From: Bradyrhizobium genosp. SA-3
Lineage (GTDB): Bacteria > Pseudomonadota > Alphaproteobacteria > Rhizobiales > Xanthobacteraceae
Length of the DNA: 64,000 nucleotides
Direction: 5' to 3'
NCBI RefSeq assembly: GCF_004212635.1
Contig: NZ_PSRT01000025.1
Location: forward strand, 1-64,000
Under the pieces are notes generated by a model. The model was not told the DNA's origin, searched no databases, and saw only the letters and a program-made list of their open reading frames with translations. This document shows, piece after piece, positions 46,911 through 57,061 of this stretch; the stretch's first letter is position 1; each line of letters starts with the position of its first letter. Position numbers and translations under genes: made by a program.

Positions 46911-49034
46911 ATGAACACGTCACCCCGCTCCGCCGCGCGGCCTTCGGCTGCCCACGCCACCTCCACGGCGCTTTCACAGGAGCGAACGGATGCGGCGGTG
47001 ACTGATGATCCATTCCTCTGGCTCGAAGACATCGAAGGAAAAGGCGCAGTGGCTTGGGCTCGCGCCGAGAACGAGAAGACCCTCGGGCTGCTTCAGTCAG
47101 ATCCTCGCTATCGGCTCTTCTACGAACAGGCGCTCTCCATCCTGCAGGCAAAGGATCGGATCGCATATGTTTCATTGGAACGGCGCGGTTTGGAGAATTT
47201 CTGGCGAGACGAGAACCAGGTGCGCGGCGTCTGGCGGCGCACCACGCTCGAGAGCTATCGTAGCCAAGACCCACAGTGGGAGATCATCCTCGACGTGGAC
47301 GCCTTGGCCGTCGCCGAGAACAGGAATTGGGTCTTTCAAGGTAGCCGCTGCCTTCCGCCTGAAGAGCGCCTCTGCCTGATTGGTCTTTCCGATGGCGGCA
47401 AGGATGCCGCGTCCATACGAGAGTTCGACCGCGCCGCCAAGACCTTCGTTGCGGACGGCTTTTATCTTCCAGAGGGCAAGCAGCACGTCAGCTGGGTCGA
47501 TGGCCACACACTCCTTGTTGCACGGGACTGGGGCGAGGGGACTTTGACGCAAGCCGGCTACCCCTTTGTCGTGAAGGAGCTCAAACGCGCTCAGCCGCTC
47601 AGTGAGGCTCGCGAGATCTTTCGTGGCGAGCCCACCGACGTTCAGACGCATCCCTTCGTGCTTCGTGACAGCGAGGGTCATATTCATGTGACGGGCGCGA
47701 CTCGCGTGATCAGCTCTTTCGAGTACGAGTATGTGGTCTTCCGCCCCGATGGGCCCGTCAAGCTCAATCTGCCGAAGAAGGCCGCGATGATCGGACTAGT
47801 GGGTGGTCGCCTGCTTGTGAAGCTTGACGAAGAATGGACGCCGCCCGGGGATATCAGGTTCGCCGCCGGATCGCTGATTTCGTATGACCTGGCCCAATGG
47901 AAACAGGATCCGCTGCGCGCCAAAGCCTCGCTTGTCTTCCAACCTGGGCCCCGCCAGGCCCTGAGCGAGTTAGGCGCCACAAAGAATTTGTTGATCTTGA
48001 CGATGCTTGACAACGTTCAGAGCAAAGCGTTCGTTTATAAGTACGATCAGGGAGCTTGGTCGGCGACGCCGATCCCGCTGCCGGAACATACAAATGTCAG
48101 CCTGTCAGCCGCCTCCGATGAAGCGGACCAGGCCATGTTCACCGTATCGAGCTATCTCAGACCAACGTCAGTCTGGTATTTTGATGCCAAAACCAAAAGT
48201 CTTGAGGAATTGAAGACGACACCTACTGCCTTCGATGCGTCCAATCATGTCGTAGAGCAGCTCGAAGCCACTTCGCGTGATGGCACGTCAATTCCTTACT
48301 TCCTGGTGCGACCGAAGAACGCAAGGTTTGACGGTGCAATCCCGACGCTTCTCTATGGCTATGGCGGCTTCCAGATTCCGCTTCTCCCCTCGCATCTGGG
48401 ACCGGTGGGGCGGCTATGGCTCGAACAGGGCAATGCCTATGTCGTTGCGAATCTGCGCGGGGGCGGCGAGTTTGGCCCGCAATGGCATCAAGCGGCCCAG
48501 GGGGCGATGAAGCAGACGACGTGGGATGATTTCATTGCCGTTGCCGAGGACCTGATCCGCCGGAAGATCACAAGTCCGCGCCGGCTAGGAGTAATTGGCG
48601 GCAGCCAGGGCGGCCTGCTCGTTGGCGCCGCAATCACCCAACGTCCCGAACTCTTCAACGCGGCGATCATCCAGGTGCCGCTGTTTGACATGCTTCGATA
48701 CACCAAACTGGGCGCGGGCGCCTCCTGGATCGGCGAGTACGGTGACCCCGCCATTGCCGAGCAGCGTGCGTGGATCGAAGGCTACTCGCCCTACCAGAAG
48801 CTGGTGGCGGGCAAGACCTATCCCGTTCCCTTAATTCTTACCTCCACCAAGGATGACCGCGTGCATCCAGCGCACGGCCGCAAGGCTGCCGCGAAGCTCG
48901 CCGCGCTGGGCCAGCCTTACTTCTACTATGAGAACATCGATGGGGGACACAGCGCCGCGGCCAATCTCATCGAAGTCGCCCGTCAGCTGGCCCTTGAATT
49001 CACCTATGCATCGAGCCGGCTTTGTTCTGAGTAA
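46911..49034 (+). CDS. Prolyl oligopeptidase family S9A, copy 1
   Basis: A 707-residue peptidase that cuts short peptides after proline. An N-terminal beta-propeller is followed by the alpha/beta-hydrolase domain with nucleophile motif GGSQGG (Ser565), STKDDRVHPAHGRK (Asp648/649) and DGGHSAA (His680). PFLWLEDIEG at the start of the fold is typical. GGAGAAAG precedes the ATG at 46911; the frame is open 84 bases further upstream without support. No signal peptide is evident, so it is probably cytoplasmic, unlike copy 2. The two copies have the same length. Confidence 0.93.
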   Translation: MNTSPRSAARPSAAHATSTALSQERTDAAVTDDPFLWLEDIEGKGAVAWARAENEKTLGLLQSDPRYRLFYEQALSILQAKDRIAYVSLERRGLENFWRDENQVRGVWRRTTLESYRSQDPQWEIILDVDALAVAENRNWVFQGSRCLPPEERLCLIGLSDGGKDAASIREFDRAAKTFVADGFYLPEGKQHVSWVDGHTLLVARDWGEGTLTQAGYPFVVKELKRAQPLSEAREIFRGEPTDVQTHPFVLRDSEGHIHVTGATRVISSFEYEYVVFRPDGPVKLNLPKKAAMIGLVGGRLLVKLDEEWTPPGDIRFAAGSLISYDLAQWKQDPLRAKASLVFQPGPRQALSELGATKNLLILTMLDNVQSKAFVYKYDQGAWSATPIPLPEHTNVSLSAASDEADQAMFTVSSYLRPTSVWYFDAKTKSLEELKTTPTAFDASNHVVEQLEATSRDGTSIPYFLVRPKNARFDGAIPTLLYGYGGFQIPLLPSHLGPVGRLWLEQGNAYVVANLRGGGEFGPQWHQAAQGAMKQTTWDDFIAVAEDLIRRKITSPRRLGVIGGSQGGLLVGAAITQRPELFNAAIIQVPLFDMLRYTKLGAGASWIGEYGDPAIAEQRAWIEGYSPYQKLVAGKTYPVPLILTSTKDDRVHPAHGRKAAAKLAALGQPYFYYENIDGGHSAAANLIEVARQLALEFTYASSRLCSE

Positions 49035-49783
49035 ATTCGGTGGACGGGCTGATCGAAGCCGATCAAATCGAGACCATTGGTTTTCTCAACGTCTTCACGT
49101 TGCTCAGCTGATTTCATCGAACCCAAGGCGAGAGAGCTGACGAGCCGCCGGCGGCGCGATGAAGCTCCTCAGATGCGCAAGTTACCGGTTTGAACAGCCT
49201 CCACCGGTGGCGAGCGGGTTTCCTGGCTTCCCAAACACAACATGACGACGGTAAGTTGCCAGATGCGCTTCCTTGAGGATTGTCTCGGCAGACCCCTGTT
49301 CGTCCGACATGGCCCGGCGTGCGGATGACATCCAAAGGCGAACAGCCAAAGCGCACCCCTGCGAGGGGTCTTCGCGCTTGAGAAAGCATGTCACGCAGCT
49401 TTCCATGCAGGCATGGCGCGGATTGATGATCCTGCTCCAGGCTGCGCGAAGGAGTTTACGGCCGCCCTGTTGTCGATCAAACCCCTCCGCTCTAGCTCGG
49501 CTCCGGATGAGCGCGGCGTGTTCGAGGCTCTGACAACTCTTCTGTAAGCCGCTAGCGTGACGAGTGAAGGAAGGTCAAAACGTCATCCGGATCCTGAAGC
49601 CTTGAAGCGAAGTGTCGTCGACGTGAGCGCGCCCTCTGTCGTTTGCACAATGCCGCGGCAGCTAGAGCTCCGGGACAAAAAAGAGCACGTGACCAGCGAA
49701 GCGACGCTGGGTCGCTTGCCGCCGGTCTTGATGGCCGGGAGACTCTTCGCTAGATCACAACGGTTCACTATGGAGGTGCCGCG
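49035..49783. other. Intergenic with possible LysR scrap
   Basis: Near 49250-49400 the plus strand gives MRFLEDCLGRPLFVRHG, as in LysR HTH regions (LEERLGRPLFVRHG), but the surrounding frame is broken. The rest is unrecognised. Confidence 0.35.
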
Positions 49784-49990
49784 GTGGCAATGGGTATTGT
49801 GAAGTGGTTCAATTCGACCAAAGGTTACGGGTTCATCAGGCCTGAGGACGGAGGTCCCGATGTCTTCGTGCACATCAGTGCCGTCGAAAAAGCCGGTTAC
49901 ACCACCCTCGAAGAGGGGGCCCGGGTTAGTTATCAGCCCAAGGCCGGGCGTTCGGGCAAGATGTCAGCTGAAGATCTTCGGGTTGGCTGA
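49784..49990 (+). CDS. Cold-shock protein, CspA family
   Basis: A complete 68-residue cold-shock protein: [23 protein letters not shown]1 KGYGFI, RNP2 VFVHIS and the end [13 protein letters not shown]. It binds single-stranded RNA/DNA and melts secondary structure. GTG at 49784 follows GGAGG with 7 bases of spacing; an ATG two codons later is an alternative. It is the intact counterpart of the damaged copy at 19.8 kb. Confidence 0.92.
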   Translation: MAMGIVKWFNSTKGYGFIRPEDGGPDVFVHISAVEKAGYTTLEEGARVSYQPKAGRSGKMSAEDLRVG

Positions 49991-50608
49991 TCCGACTCGC
50001 CTCCGGCAGCTGCTCTCTGCAAGCGTGTTCTCGCGCCTGTCCGGCGATGCCTTGTCACCTCGCGCCGAACCGTTTGGCCTTTCGACCGTCTCTTCCAGCC
50101 ATGAGGCTGTCTCGCAAACCTCATGACAGCCTTCATCTCCTGAAGCCGTCGACCGATCACTGCCGCCAGAGTTACAGGAGTTGCCAGCCCGGTCGCAATG
50201 TGGACGTGGCAAGATATTCCTGCCAGCGGGCCACGAACGGTCCGAACGTACGTTCGTGACCAACACGCCGTGCACGCCGCACGGCTTGTCGCAGCTAACA
50301 ATGCACGGGCTGGTGCTCCCCTGGATGCATGTGGCTCATGAAGGTGCTCGCACAATCGGGTTCGCCCGTTATGGACATACTTGCCGGCTGCGCTGCGGCT
50401 GCAGATCTATTTCTGCTACGCTGATGCCGTGAGCCTTCGAGGGCCGGTGTAAACAAAGGCCGCATTGGCTTGATGCGGCGCCGCGAGGTCAAATCCCAGG
50501 GCGCCGGCGCTTGGGGTTAGCCAATATAGTTGAGCTTAACGGCGCCATGTTGTTGACGATGCGCTCCTGACCTTGATCCACTGCACGGGAACTGCACACA
50601 TACACACG
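49991..50608. other. Intergenic, no recognised gene
   Basis: Contains short unassigned frames only. Confidence 0.35.
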
Positions 50609-50716
50609 GTCGATCGGCGGCAAGTCTCCTTCCAGCTGACCGTCCTGAAAGTGCTGGCCCGCCAGCCTGCCGGGCGAGCTTACGTTGCCGAAGTCGACGC
50701 GCCGTGGAGATCCTAA
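50609..50716 (+). pseudogene. Fragment of the VSFQL small-protein family
   Basis: RRQVSFQLTVLKVLARQPAG followed by RAYVAEVDAPWR and a stop resembles the N-terminus of the protein at 20056-20436 (HVSFQLSILKILAGRSDGRA). No start codon or remaining domain is seen. Confidence 0.45.
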
Positions 50717-51333
50717 TGAACGCGCTGATCTGCCGGTACAGAGGTCGCCCATCCGACTTTCGTGATCTCAGGGATGAACCACCGGACGGCGATCCCGATG
50801 GTGTATTTTTCGGGATGCGCTTGCGCGTTGGATATTCATCTTAACGGACAGCGGCAGCCTCAAAGAACGGCCAGCGCGACAAGTCTAGCGGCTCGATCCG
50901 CGGATCGGAGTTGGAGCGTGGCCTCCTAGTGGTATGCTAGGGGCATCCACCGCAACGCTCGGGACTCACACCGTCTATCCGCTGACGACTGGCCTTCCGA
51001 CGCAGGAGGATCGGCCCGTGCTCATCCAGCACATTGCGGAGATCCTCGATCAGCCCACCATAGCTCCTCGTGCAATGACGCGCCGTTGATCGACAGATTG
51101 ACGAGTATTCCGTTGTCCGTCGCGATGGTCTTTGGCCCGAGCGCAGGCGCTGTTGCGCTCGCGTGCTCATGCTGTTGATCAAGATGGATCTCCACCATGC
51201 AGTAGGTGCTACATAAAGGCTCGGTCCTGCCATACCAATGGCATCGGCGCCAATTCTGGCGCCGATGTCGTTACTCACGAGCCGCCTTCCGCATGGCTCG
51301 AGAGGAATCTGGAGCTTGGCTTTGGTGGGCCTT
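50717..51333. other. Intergenic, no recognised gene
   Basis: A minus-strand segment ATDNGILVNLSINGASLHEE looks coding-like but cannot be assigned. Confidence 0.3.
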
Positions 51334-53034
51334 TCAATCGAACTTATAGGAGGCCTGGAAGAACGTACCCCAGCGCTCCATACTATACTTCGCAAACATG
51401 CGCGGGTCACCGACGCAGCCGCTGCTGCTGCACAAAGAGTCGCTGTCCTTTTTGGTCCACATGGCCCAATAGCGGCCACCGACCCCGACGCTGATGTTCT
51501 GGGTGAGGAAGTAGGACAACACGCCCTCAATCTGGACTCCGCCACCACCATTGCCGCGTTGCTCGTCAAAGGTGGTCTTGTCGCGCAAGAGATGATAGTC
51601 ACGCCCCTTGAAATCGGTCCATGGCAGGTAAGCGACGTCGGCGCTCAAACGCCAACGCTCGGTCAGCATGGTTTCGGCGCTCAGGCCGATCCGGGGCGCA
51701 TTCCATTGAGTATCCTCGCCGCCGATGACCCTGTTGTCACCCGGTGGCAAACATGAATCCATCGGGTTAGCCACCTGCATGCATCCGGTCGAGTCCGAGC
51801 TTTGGCCGTAATAGGTCCAGCCTATAAATCCGCCGACCTTGTAGTCGGTGCTGCGCAGGAAATCATAACCGACGTCAGCCGTGTAATAAGTGAATCTTCC
51901 GTTTGACTGGCCTGAAAGGTTGTTGATGTAGGACAATCCATCCTCGGGTATCCAATCTTCATTATTTATTTTTCCTTTGTTGAAGCGCCCGATGCCAAGG
52001 ATACTCTTCAAGAACACGCCCCATGGACTATCAACACGGCCGAATAACTCCCCGGAAAGTCCGTCCAGTCCATGATAGGTGAGCCTCGATCCCAGTACGC
52101 TGGGGTCTTCAGGCCAGCCATACGGAAATGCGCTGTGATCCCATTGGAATCGTCCCCGGCTCAGCCAGAGCCGCGAGCCGCCTTCGAAGGACCAGCCGGG
52201 CGCGTAGGAAATGGATCGTACGCTGCCGGCTGATTTCGCATACAGCGGCGCGTCGGACCATTGTGCGGCCCCTGGGTCCGCACCAAAGTGGTAGTTCAGG
52301 CCAATCTTTCCGATGTGATAATTGCTGGACAGGCTGGTTGTGTTCGCCGGCAGAATCGCAAACGGAGGAAACTGCACTGTCGAACCCGTCGCGACACTCG
52401 GCCCGCCAAAATGCAGATAGTCATATTCGACGTTCACCGACCATGCAGGCGTTAGGGATTGCTCGACGCCCAGCCCGATGATGCCACCGACCCGGCCATA
52501 GTCGAAGTGGGTTTTCTGCTGTGGCCAGCCGCCTTCAAAGTTGTTGATGACATCGCCCCGATTGTTTTGCCAGGCTAGGCCTGCCTTGAGATAGGCCAGC
52601 GTGTGCCCGAGCGCGCCAAAGGCGTAACCAACGCGACCGGTGCCGGTGGCAAAGAGGCTCGGACCTGCCTTGCAGTTTGCGCTTACAACGAAGCCGGAGG
52701 CGGCGAGGCAGGTGTTTGTACCCTCGGAGACAGCACCGCTGGCATCCAGCTCGATGCCAAACACCCAGCTGTTGTTCTGCCAGTTGTAACCAATCTGGCC
52801 ACCTGCAAGGAATGCCGGGGTATCGACGATGCCGCCATAGATTGATGGACCGTATGGATTGCTGAAGGAGGTTCGGCCGTACCCACCGCCGGCGTGCCCG
52901 CCAATATAGCCTCCAGACCAGTTCCACACCGCCTGTGGCAGTTTAAGTTGTGGCTCAAGGTCCGCCGGCTTGGCCGCGCTGCTTGCGACGAGCGCAATTG
53001 TTGTCGCACCACAAAAAATAATTCTCGATCGCAT
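51334..53034 (-). CDS. Tandem outer-membrane beta-barrel protein
   Basis: A 566-residue exported protein. The ATG at 53034 gives a signal peptide MRSRIIFCGATTIALVASSA; the longer frame upstream is unsupported. Residues about 35-275 form an Omp25/Omp31-like eight-strand barrel (WSGGYIGGHAGGGYG, GGQIGYNWQNNSWVFGIELD, SVNVEYDYLHFG, SNYHIGKIGLNYHFG). A second barrel follows from about 290 (WSFEGGSRLWLSRGRFQWDH, ELFGRVDSPWGVFLKSILGIG, FTYYTADVGYDFL) to a C-terminal Phe-Asp. The second half resembles omptin-like barrels in rhizobia, but the omptin catalytic Asp/His set could not be confirmed. Confidence 0.8.
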   Translation of the reverse strand: MRSRIIFCGATTIALVASSAAKPADLEPQLKLPQAVWNWSGGYIGGHAGGGYGRTSFSNPYGPSIYGGIVDTPAFLAGGQIGYNWQNNSWVFGIELDASGAVSEGTNTCLAASGFVVSANCKAGPSLFATGTGRVGYAFGALGHTLAYLKAGLAWQNNRGDVINNFEGGWPQQKTHFDYGRVGGIIGLGVEQSLTPAWSVNVEYDYLHFGGPSVATGSTVQFPPFAILPANTTSLSSNYHIGKIGLNYHFGADPGAAQWSDAPLYAKSAGSVRSISYAPGWSFEGGSRLWLSRGRFQWDHSAFPYGWPEDPSVLGSRLTYHGLDGLSGELFGRVDSPWGVFLKSILGIGRFNKGKINNEDWIPEDGLSYINNLSGQSNGRFTYYTADVGYDFLRSTDYKVGGFIGWTYYGQSSDSTGCMQVANPMDSCLPPGDNRVIGGEDTQWNAPRIGLSAETMLTERWRLSADVAYLPWTDFKGRDYHLLRDKTTFDEQRGNGGGGVQIEGVLSYFLTQNISVGVGGRYWAMWTKKDSDSLCSSSGCVGDPRMFAKYSMERWGTFFQASYKFD

Positions 53035-53639
53035 CAAAGTTTGCCCTGCACTTCCCAGTTCACGACCCGGCTCCTTAAGTATCGCCGCACAACAAATGTC
53101 GGAGCAGACCAGACACGCGGCAACCACGCGCCAGGGCCGTCCCCGAAGATCACCGCACGACGATTGGTGATGATGTCCCGAACGAAGCAAACCGCATGCC
53201 GAGCTGATTCGTATATTCTGCAGGAGTTTCCTAAGAGTGTGTCGCGTCAACTTCCTGACACTGGTCTCAAGGCTGACAATCGAAGCGTGCGAACGAGAAA
53301 CACGGTCGCAGCCACTACTCGGCAGGCTTGGATCGGAAGAGATACACAGGCGACGTCAAAATCGGTTCGGCCCGCCGGCTGTAGTCCAGTTTCACGAGGA
53401 CGGCTTTCCTGCGCGTACGCTTCCGTTTCACGAAGATGCGGCCCACCAGCAGGAAGCGCTCGGCATCTGCGTCTTGCGTCTTACCGCGAATTCCCTTGCA
53501 GTAAATGGCAATCCGCTTTCGGCTTTGCCGTGGTGAGTTTTTGTACGTGGCCGGCTCAGCCGGGGCAGGCGGTTTATTGTTCCCAAGAATGCCCGAACCC
53601 GCCAGCTGCCGACGTTTTCGACCTGCGACGCGATCAAGG
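53035..53639. other. Intergenic, no recognised gene
   Basis: Frames on both strands are Arg-rich and unassigned. It contains the promoter region of the barrel gene. Confidence 0.35.
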
Positions 53640-55000
53640 CTATTTCGGTGGGAGGCAATGTGAGCGAAGTGCTGGCCGGTGCCATGCCAGGTATTCCGCT
53701 GCGATGGACGACGGGCATGTCGCATATCGAGCTCAAAAACGGTTTGATGAGCCATCAGAAATACCGGAAGTACACCAATCTGATGGAGGCGGAGCTCGCC
53801 GCGCATCAAGACCTTGGCTGCACCAGATCGGCGCAATTTCTTCGGCCACTCACTGTACGGCAGCGGCCAGAATCTGGTGAACGACAACCCCTTCTTTAGC
53901 CGCAACGCCGGTCGTACCGCCTACCTTCCGAATACCGACAACACGGCCACGCTCGGACTGGGATTGCACGTGTATGGCAGCAACAATACGGTGGTTCAGC
54001 GCGCCGACCTGCTTTCGCGCGGCGTCGGGGGCGCCGGCATCCGCGTCGACGGCGGAAACAATTCAATAGCAATCCTGCCCGGGACTCGCGTCGATGCGGA
54101 CGGTGCCAATGGGCGCGCCGTCATGTTCATCTACGGCAAGAATCACACATTCACCCAACGTGGTGACGTGCAGCTGTCGGCAACCATGGCTTCGCCGCAA
54201 GCGTCGATTTCGGCAACAACGCGTTAGGGAATCGCCTCGAGTACCGTGGCTCGTACATTCACACCGCGGGCAATGAACCGGCCCCAATCCTCGATGAAAT
54301 CAATGGTCCGCTGGTCAGCACGTTCAACCTGACCGGACGTCTGGCTGGCAACTATGCGGCGATGTACATGTCTGGGTCAGATCAACGTGATGCGTGGGGC
54401 GGTGCTGTCAGGGCACGTCCGTTCAGATTACGCCCAGGTTGATGGGAACGGTGCGCCGCGGCTAACAAAGTTGACGTTCGGTATGACACCCGATGCGAGT
54501 GGTCACTCTAGGGGGCAGCCAGACCCAAGCTTTGCATTCCGCTATGATGGCAATATCGTCGGACGCAACAATCTGTCATTTGCAATTGTTGGGCGGCAGC
54601 TCTTTTTTTACCGCCCATCATGAGGTGTACGACGCGAATATCGAAGGTACAACGTTGGCTCCGATTACGATGCGCGCACCTTCCAAATCTTCGTTAGAGC
54701 TGGGTTACAAGGCTCCCGTCAGCGACCATTCCTTGGTCGAGCCCCATGCCAATCTCGCCTATGTTCGGAGCAAAACAGATGGTTTTAGCGAGAAGGGATG
54801 GAGCTGAGCGACCTTTGATATTCGCACCGACACAATGGAAACGACTCTCTCCACCGTCGGCATCCGCACCACTAACAGCCTTCAGCTTGGGCACGTAAGC
54901 TCGACAGCACGAACCGACCTTGGCTGGCGCAATGCCTTTGGGGACTACATTCCACTGTCAATAGGTAGCTTCGCTGGAGCGAGGCCTTCAATAATCTCGG
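53640..55000 (+). pseudogene. Autotransporter pseudogene
   Basis: Successive frames give passenger repeats ([46 protein letters not shown]; then INVMRGAVLSGHV, LTKLTFGMTPDASGH, RYDGNIVGRNNLSF) and barrel strands (LELGYKAPVSDHSLVEPHAN, DTMETTLSTVGIR, ARTDLGWRNAFGD, SIGSFAGA). This matches large rhizobial type V autotransporters. At least four frame changes, loss of the N-terminal region and probable internal deletions make it non-functional. Confidence 0.7.
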
Positions 55001-55069
55001 CTGCCGCGACCGCGAGGCGTCAGTTCGGATCTGCCCCGTTTCCGATCTGAGTGATATTTCCAAAGCGGC

Positions 55070-55420
55070 CCAGTTCAATTGTGAAATCCGCACTGCCGAC
55101 GCCACCGCGAGCCCGCACCTGCAACTCGCCGCTATCGGACACGCGGGCGTGCAGGGTATTGAAAAAGAGCTGCCGACACCTGATGCAACCACCGAGGACC
55201 CTCACTTCTTGATCCATCGGTTCTGGCAGAGCGTGGAAACTGCAGGCTGCCAACGTCGTTGCCCGAAGCTCTCGATCGCTTGCTGGCAAAAATCAACCCA
55301 TAATCGAATGGTTCCCGCCCGGATTCGCCGAGACCTATGCAAAGCACAGAAGGCAGAGATTGCGTTCGTCGAGGCAAGACCCAACAGGAGATCTGCAGCC
55401 TGTATGAGCAGTTCTACTGA
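55070..55420 (+). pseudogene. Glutamine synthetase-family C-terminal remnant
   Basis: EIRTADATASPHLQLAAIGH then AGVQGIEKELPTPDATTEDP matches the C-terminal active-site region of GS-like gamma-glutamyl ligases. Later pieces in other frames read LPEALDRLLA, IIEWFPPGFAETYAKH and KTQQEICSLYEQFY then stop, the usual GS C-terminus. At least three frameshifts and loss of the N-terminal two thirds. Confidence 0.7.
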
Positions 55421-55723
55421 GTAACGGAGAATCGATTATCGGTTTGATCGGGCTTCTTCGGAGTGCAACTCCCGTAAGCATTTGCTACAGGAACGATACT
55501 TCGTCACGTCGAGAGCAGCTCACTGCGTCGAAGTCCAATCAGCTCCGGCTCAGCAGCACGAGACAATCCCTGTGTTGACCAACTCGGGAGACACAGCGGA
55601 AGTCACTTTCCGCTCGGTCGATTGCAGAACGACGCAATTTGAAATCTGCCTCCGACAAGGCCGGCGGGAGGGGTAGACCGTCGCGTCGTCATGGTCCCGC
55701 GTCATGGCGCTCCATCGGTACTG
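55421..55723. other. Intergenic, nothing recognised
   Basis: Short gap between the GS remnant and the thioredoxin-like gene. Confidence 0.3.
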
Positions 55724-56887
55724 CTACCCCCGCCGATCAGCCTCAGCAACCGCTTGTTCTGGACTTGCGCAAAATCGACCATAGCATACCCTCTCACTCT
55801 TGTAGTTGGCCAGCGCTTGAACCAATCGCGACGCCGCATGCTCCTTCCAGTCCACTTCGATGCCGAGCGACCTCAGCGACAGCTCCACCAATTCGATAGC
55901 GCGCTCCTTGTTGCCGATTGCGTAATAATACTGAGCGACCGCCTCATACGAGTTTATTTTCAAACCGCTACCGGCGGGAGGGTTAAGCTTGAGGACACGC
56001 TCCGACAAGTCTTTCCCGATAGCGAGGCGCTCGGCCGATGGAAAGTCGGAGTTATCCTTAGATGGATCAAAGAGTTCGCGGATTGCGTACGCCATCCAAA
56101 GTTCCGAATTTCTGTCGATCGCATCCCGAACCAGTTTGCGCATGACCGAGATCCCTTGAACATCATGCATTTTATGAAGCAAAACATCCACCTGTTGCGT
56201 GCGGAAGGTGATGTCGTCAGGCATTGCACGAAGAGCCTGCTCGATGATCGAAAGCGCACCAGCCCAATTCTCGGCCTTCATGGCTGACGTGAGTTCGTCC
56301 TGCATTGCAAATCTGCGCGCAACCTGTTCATTTTGAGTGATCCGGCGCCTTTCTTCGAGCTCAGCTTCGTTGCTATCGCGCCACGTGCCTTCGAGAATCT
56401 TGGGCAAGAGATCATCGAGGCGCGACGGGTGATCTATCATCGCGATTCGACCGTCACGATCGATCACAAAAGAGACAGGTATGGTGGGAAAGGTGCTCGG
56501 CTTCAGCCAGAGCTTGTTCATTTCTCCACTATCGTTGAGCGCGATCCTGTAGTTCAGGTTGGGGACCTTTGCGTTCAACCATTTGTCCAACCTCGCTTTA
56601 GCCGCATCAGCGGTTGGGCCTCTTTCTGCAGCTGCTACGCCGACCACCTCAACCGCACGATCCCGGTATTTCTCTTGTAGCTGCACCAGGCCTGACATCG
56701 CCTTCGCACACGGCCCACACCAGGTTGCAAAGAACTCGACGATGTAGACCCTGCCAGGTTCAAACTTCGCTAGCGGCCGTCCGCGCACCCAACTCTCAAC
56801 CGCGAGCGCAGGAGCCGGGGAACCGATTGTGAGCGCGGTGGTGGCCTGCGGCAGCGCTGCCAAAGCTACTATCATTTTGTATATCAT
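55724..56887 (-). CDS. TlpA-like thioredoxin protein with TPR-like tail
   Basis: About 387 residues. Residues 20-165 form a TlpA/AhpC-type thioredoxin fold (APALAVESWVRGRPL, VYIVEFFATWCGPCAKAM with Cys57 and Cys60, TIPVSFVIDRDGRIAMIDHP with cis-Pro). Residues about 190-387 are helical and TPR-like (NWAGALSIIEQALRAMPDDI, AVAQYYYAIGNKERAIELVE). It may be a periplasmic or membrane-anchored thiol oxidoreductase. The N-terminus (MIYKMIVALAALPQATTA) is a weak signal. An ATG at 56875 is an equally good start. Confidence 0.85.
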   Translation of the reverse strand: MIYKMIVALAALPQATTALTIGSPAPALAVESWVRGRPLAKFEPGRVYIVEFFATWCGPCAKAMSGLVQLQEKYRDRAVEVVGVAAAERGPTADAAKARLDKWLNAKVPNLNYRIALNDSGEMNKLWLKPSTFPTIPVSFVIDRDGRIAMIDHPSRLDDLLPKILEGTWRDSNEAELEERRRITQNEQVARRFAMQDELTSAMKAENWAGALSIIEQALRAMPDDITFRTQQVDVLLHKMHDVQGISVMRKLVRDAIDRNSELWMAYAIRELFDPSKDNSDFPSAERLAIGKDLSERVLKLNPPAGSGLKINSYEAVAQYYYAIGNKERAIELVELSLRSLGIEVDWKEHAASRLVQALANYKSERVCYGRFCASPEQAVAEADRRG

Positions 56888-57061
56888 CCTCGCTCTTCTG
56901 CAGACGAGCCACCAGGTCACCCGGGTTGGAATGACAGCACGCCGTGCGTGGCTCGCAGACATCCACTTTGCCATTCAGCTGGTGACGCATCAGCAAGCGC
57001 TGTGCCAGCGCTGTACGTTCGGGTGAACGCGAGCTTGCTTGTGACCAGGCTCGTGATTGAA

